Of a DNA stretch of 6,794 bases, positions 5,929 through 6,794 are shown one piece after another. The notes below the pieces were generated by a model. The model saw only the letters and a program-made list of their open reading frames with translations. It was not told the DNA's origin and did not search any database. Source of the DNA: Aestuariicoccus sp032586235. GTDB lineage: Bacteria; Pseudomonadota; Alphaproteobacteria; Rhodobacterales; Rhodobacteraceae. The DNA is taken from the NCBI RefSeq assembly GCF_032586235.1, contig NZ_JAWHTD010000086.1, positions 1 to 6,794 of the forward strand, written 5' to 3'. Each line of letters begins with the position of its first letter. The first letter of the stretch is position 1. The position numbers and the translations under genes are program-made.

Positions 5929-5956
5929 GACAGTCCAGAAACTGTCCCGGACAGTT
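5929..5956. promoter_or_regulatory. Operator-like cluster of GACAGT half-sites
   Basis: Three 6-nt half-sites lie upstream of the copy B gene: GACAGT (5929-5934), ACTGTC (5941-5946) and GACAGT (5950-5955). The last two sit in a near-perfect 17-nt palindrome, AACTGTCC-C-GGACAGTT (5940-5956). The first two form an inverted pair with 6 nt between them. The cluster ends 27 nt before the start codon, between the tandem genes. Its position suits a dimeric regulator controlling the downstream gene. No regulator is identified. Confidence 0.5.
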
Positions 5957-5958
5957 AT

Positions 5959-5995
5959 CTTGCACATGGGTTTTTGGTTTCCCTGCTCGTGCAAG
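5959..5995. repeat. CTTGCAC/GTGCAAG inverted repeat
   Basis: CTTGCAC (5959-5965) and GTGCAAG (5989-5995) are perfect 7-bp inverted arms, 23 nt apart, directly next to the GACAGT cluster. The spacer is A-rich on the minus strand. It could be a second operator (two half-sites about three helical turns apart) or a weak hairpin in the transcript. The copy-B-directed minus strand carries TTGCAC here, a possible -35-like element, but no well-spaced -10 follows. Confidence 0.35.
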
Positions 5996-6066
5996 CCTCA
6001 AGCATCAGCTTGCGGCTGAACTGGAGCTTTCAAGAATTGAAGTAGGGTTTAGCGACGTTTCCGATA

Positions 6067-6078
6067 GCTGCGCGCAGC
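6067..6078. repeat. 12-bp perfect palindrome GCTGCGCGCAGC
   Basis: This palindrome lies 7 nt past the stop of the upstream PepSY-like gene, at the head of the intergenic space. No T tract follows on the minus strand, so a standard terminator is unlikely. It could pause or stabilise the end of the upstream transcript, or be a protein-binding site. Confidence 0.35.
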
Positions 6079-6085
6079 CCTGTGA

Positions 6086-6355
6086 TCATTCGTCGGCCCG
6101 GTGAACTTTGGTCGTCGACAAGACTGTACGGGAGAGTTCTTCGACCTGAATGATGACCTCGCTCCCTTCTGGATCGTAGGCCGACATCTTGCCCGACGCG
6201 GAGTCCATGACGCGCACATCCTTGTAACCGCCCATAATCAGCTTTGTCGCGATATAGTCGTAATGGATCGAGGGCATGACGTTCACCTCGCCGGCTAATC
6301 CCGAGAGAGGGAATAGCAGGCAAGCTGCAGATAAAGCAGCAAAATATCTTTTCAT
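6086..6355 (-). CDS. Small exported PepSY_2-like protein (copy A)
   Basis: The protein has 89 residues from the ATG at 6355 (MKRYFAALSAACLLFPLSGLAG), which gives a standard signal peptide with a cut near A21/G22. The mature part, about 67 residues, reads YIATKLIMGGYKDVRVM, then SAYDPEGSEVIIQVEELSRTVLSTT. This fits the PepSY_2-like pattern of helix, GYxxV strand, and DxxGxxV strand. It is a paralogue of the next gene downstream (5630-5902): the GY to SAYD spacing is identical at 13 residues, and both are about 90 aa with signal peptides. Overall identity is low, so the duplication is old or both copies came together. A GTG at 6367 would add four residues but lacks a ribosome-binding site; GGA at 7 nt before 6355 is only weak support. 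Function unknown; a periplasmic binding or inhibitor role is speculation. Confidence 0.72.
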   Translation of the reverse strand: MKRYFAALSAACLLFPLSGLAGEVNVMPSIHYDYIATKLIMGGYKDVRVMDSASGKMSAYDPEGSEVIIQVEELSRTVLSTTKVHRADE

Positions 6356-6502
6356 CGGAGAATCCACACGTGGAAATTACAGGAAGCCGCACGCCAACAG
6401 ACCACGGTCCTACTGGCGCTGCGCGTCACGTAAATCTTGCGACTTTCCTAGAGATAAGTGCCGTGCTTCAAACTTATAGAATTCTCGGGGAAGCACCGCT
6501 GT

Positions 6503-6517
6503 CAGACGGTACGTCTG
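6503..6517. repeat. Inverted repeat CAGACG-GTA-CGTCTG
   Basis: Two perfect 6-bp arms are separated by 3 nt, about 150 bp upstream of the copy A start. The short spacer and symmetry suit a small dimeric DNA-binding protein, but there is no second copy in the window. Confidence 0.3.
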
Positions 6518-6606
6518 TTCCAAAACTTCCGCAAGCGTATTATTGGGTCCTATTGATGAAACCCAAGACGTGGCTCGGTTTGTTTGAAAAGTTTGGGCTT
6601 TTCCGA

Positions 6607-6633
6607 GACATCTGAGACTTTCTGTCAGATGTC
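6607..6633. repeat. Strong 9-bp inverted repeat
   Basis: GACATCTGA (6607-6615) and TCAGATGTC (6625-6633) form a perfect 9-bp stem with a 9-nt loop. The left arm overlaps the stop codon of the doubtful plus-strand ORF. On the minus strand it lies 14 nt past the stop of the open frame at the window edge. Neither side has a T tract, so it is either a non-canonical terminator for one of these frames or part of a mobile repeat. Confidence 0.45.
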
Positions 6634-6646
6634 AGCAAAACAGCGT

Positions 6647-6794
6647 TCAGAAGCCATTCGAGACGACGGGACGGCGCGGCGACGTCCGCTTTGGTGCCTC
6701 AACGGCCTCTTCTACAGGGGTGCTGCCAGACGGATTCGAACCCGTCTCCACAAGGACAGTAGGACTTCCCTTATACCGCGCCAAGTTCGCGCCA
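6647..6794 (-). CDS. Possible 3' end of an unrecognised gene (partial)
   Basis: One minus-strand frame is open from the window edge to a TGA at 6647-6649, about 49 codons, ending RRPVVSNGF. It contains LARYKGSPTVLVETG followed by a Ser/Pro/Glu-rich tail, and about two thirds of third positions are G or C, as in the neighbours. I do not recognise the family. The frame passes straight through the tRNA-like sequence at 6719-6794, and both readings are unlikely to be right together. Confidence 0.25.
   Translation of the reverse strand, partial: GANLARYKGSPTVLVETGSNPSGSTPVEEAVEAPKRTSPRRPVVSNGF
6719..6794 (-). tRNA. tRNA-like 3' end, possibly degenerate and cut by window
   Basis: On the minus strand GGTTCGAATCC matches the conserved T-loop consensus, inside a perfect GACGG/CCGTC stem (6729-6746). 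TGGCAGC-A-CC follows as a possible acceptor strand, discriminator base and partial 3' end. Against a normal tRNA, the loop has 8 rather than 7 nt, as if one C were lost from the stem. The best anticodon loop (GTCCTAC, anticodon CCT) sits on a stem with an A.G mismatch, and the D-arm region is unclear. The 5' acceptor strand would lie just outside the window. It may be a decayed tRNA, a tRNA fragment at an integration site, or chance within coding sequence. Confidence 0.3.

Larger units (their letters stand above)
6356..6646. other. Intergenic region with inverted repeats and one doubtful ORF
   Basis: This 290-bp stretch upstream of the PepSY-like pair has no gene I recognise. A plus-strand frame with a GTG start (6370-6615) gives 81 residues ending MKPKTWLGLFEKFGLFRDI. 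The second half looks protein-like, but the first half does not, and no good ribosome-binding site precedes the GTG. A shorter version could start at the ATG at 6558. Inverted repeats present are TCCACACGTGGA (6363-6374, just before the copy A start), CAGACG-GTA-CGTCTG (6503-6517) and a 9-bp stem at 6607-6633. No convincing promoter was found for copy A. Confidence 0.4.

Noticed and set aside
5929..5995. Short CRISPR-like array
   Set aside because: The repeats are inverted half-sites of 6-8 bp with unequal spacers, not direct repeats of CRISPR length.
5903..6001. N-terminal extension of PepSY-like copy B
   Set aside because: It would translate through the operator-like repeats and place a hydrophilic stretch before a good signal peptide; GGAG supports the start at 5902.

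Overview
The window looks like an accessory, insertion-sequence-rich stretch of a high-GC alphaproteobacterial genome, probably Rhodobacterales-like. That guess rests on the transposase types, the style of the CoxL, Crp and PepSY-like proteins, and the GC-rich codon use. No species-level marker is present, so the assignment is inference. Apart from one complete insertion sequence, every recognisable gene reads on the minus strand.

Left third (1-2620): a 5' fragment of an IS630-family transposase gene (710 down to about 78) loses its homology abruptly near position 78 and runs into unassigned DNA. Just upstream of its start lies a complete IS5-family, IS427-type element (768-1599). It has inverted ends, a TA duplication, and a transposase split by a -1 frameshift at an A5G6 run. 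Beyond it is the C-terminal third of a CoxL/xanthine-dehydrogenase large subunit (1784 to about 2566), a 5'-truncated relic. Its stop codon overlaps a short downstream ORF.

Middle (2580-4646): the best-preserved unit is a leftward operon. A CPBP (CAAX/Abi-type) intramembrane protease gene (3804-4646) is coupled by an ATGA overlap to an exported serine hydrolase of the class C beta-lactamase/DD-peptidase fold (2632-3807). A third gene begins 13 nt later with a strong ribosome-binding site and the start of a signal peptide. It is cut after 12 codons, close to where the CoxL relic begins, so the operon has lost its tail.

Right half (4791-6794): first comes an IS5-family, IS903-type remnant (terminal repeat plus transposase C-terminus). 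Next is the C-terminal DNA-binding end of a Crp/Fnr regulator, cut by the end of an IS3-family element whose transposase N-terminal half is gone. After that are two tandem, paralogous small exported proteins with a PepSY_2-like pattern. The downstream one has a terminator-like hairpin after it and a cluster of GACAGT/ACTGTC half-sites before it. The stretch 6356-6646 holds only inverted repeats and one doubtful ORF. The right edge shows a tRNA-like T arm on the minus strand and, alternatively, an open coding frame; the window cannot decide between them.

Overall, four different IS types and at least four truncated host genes surround two intact small gene units: the protease/hydrolase operon and the PepSY-like pair. 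I see no CRISPR array, no toxin-antitoxin pair and no complete defence system. The most interesting material is the broken CPBP/hydrolase operon and the PepSY-like tandem with its operator-like repeats.
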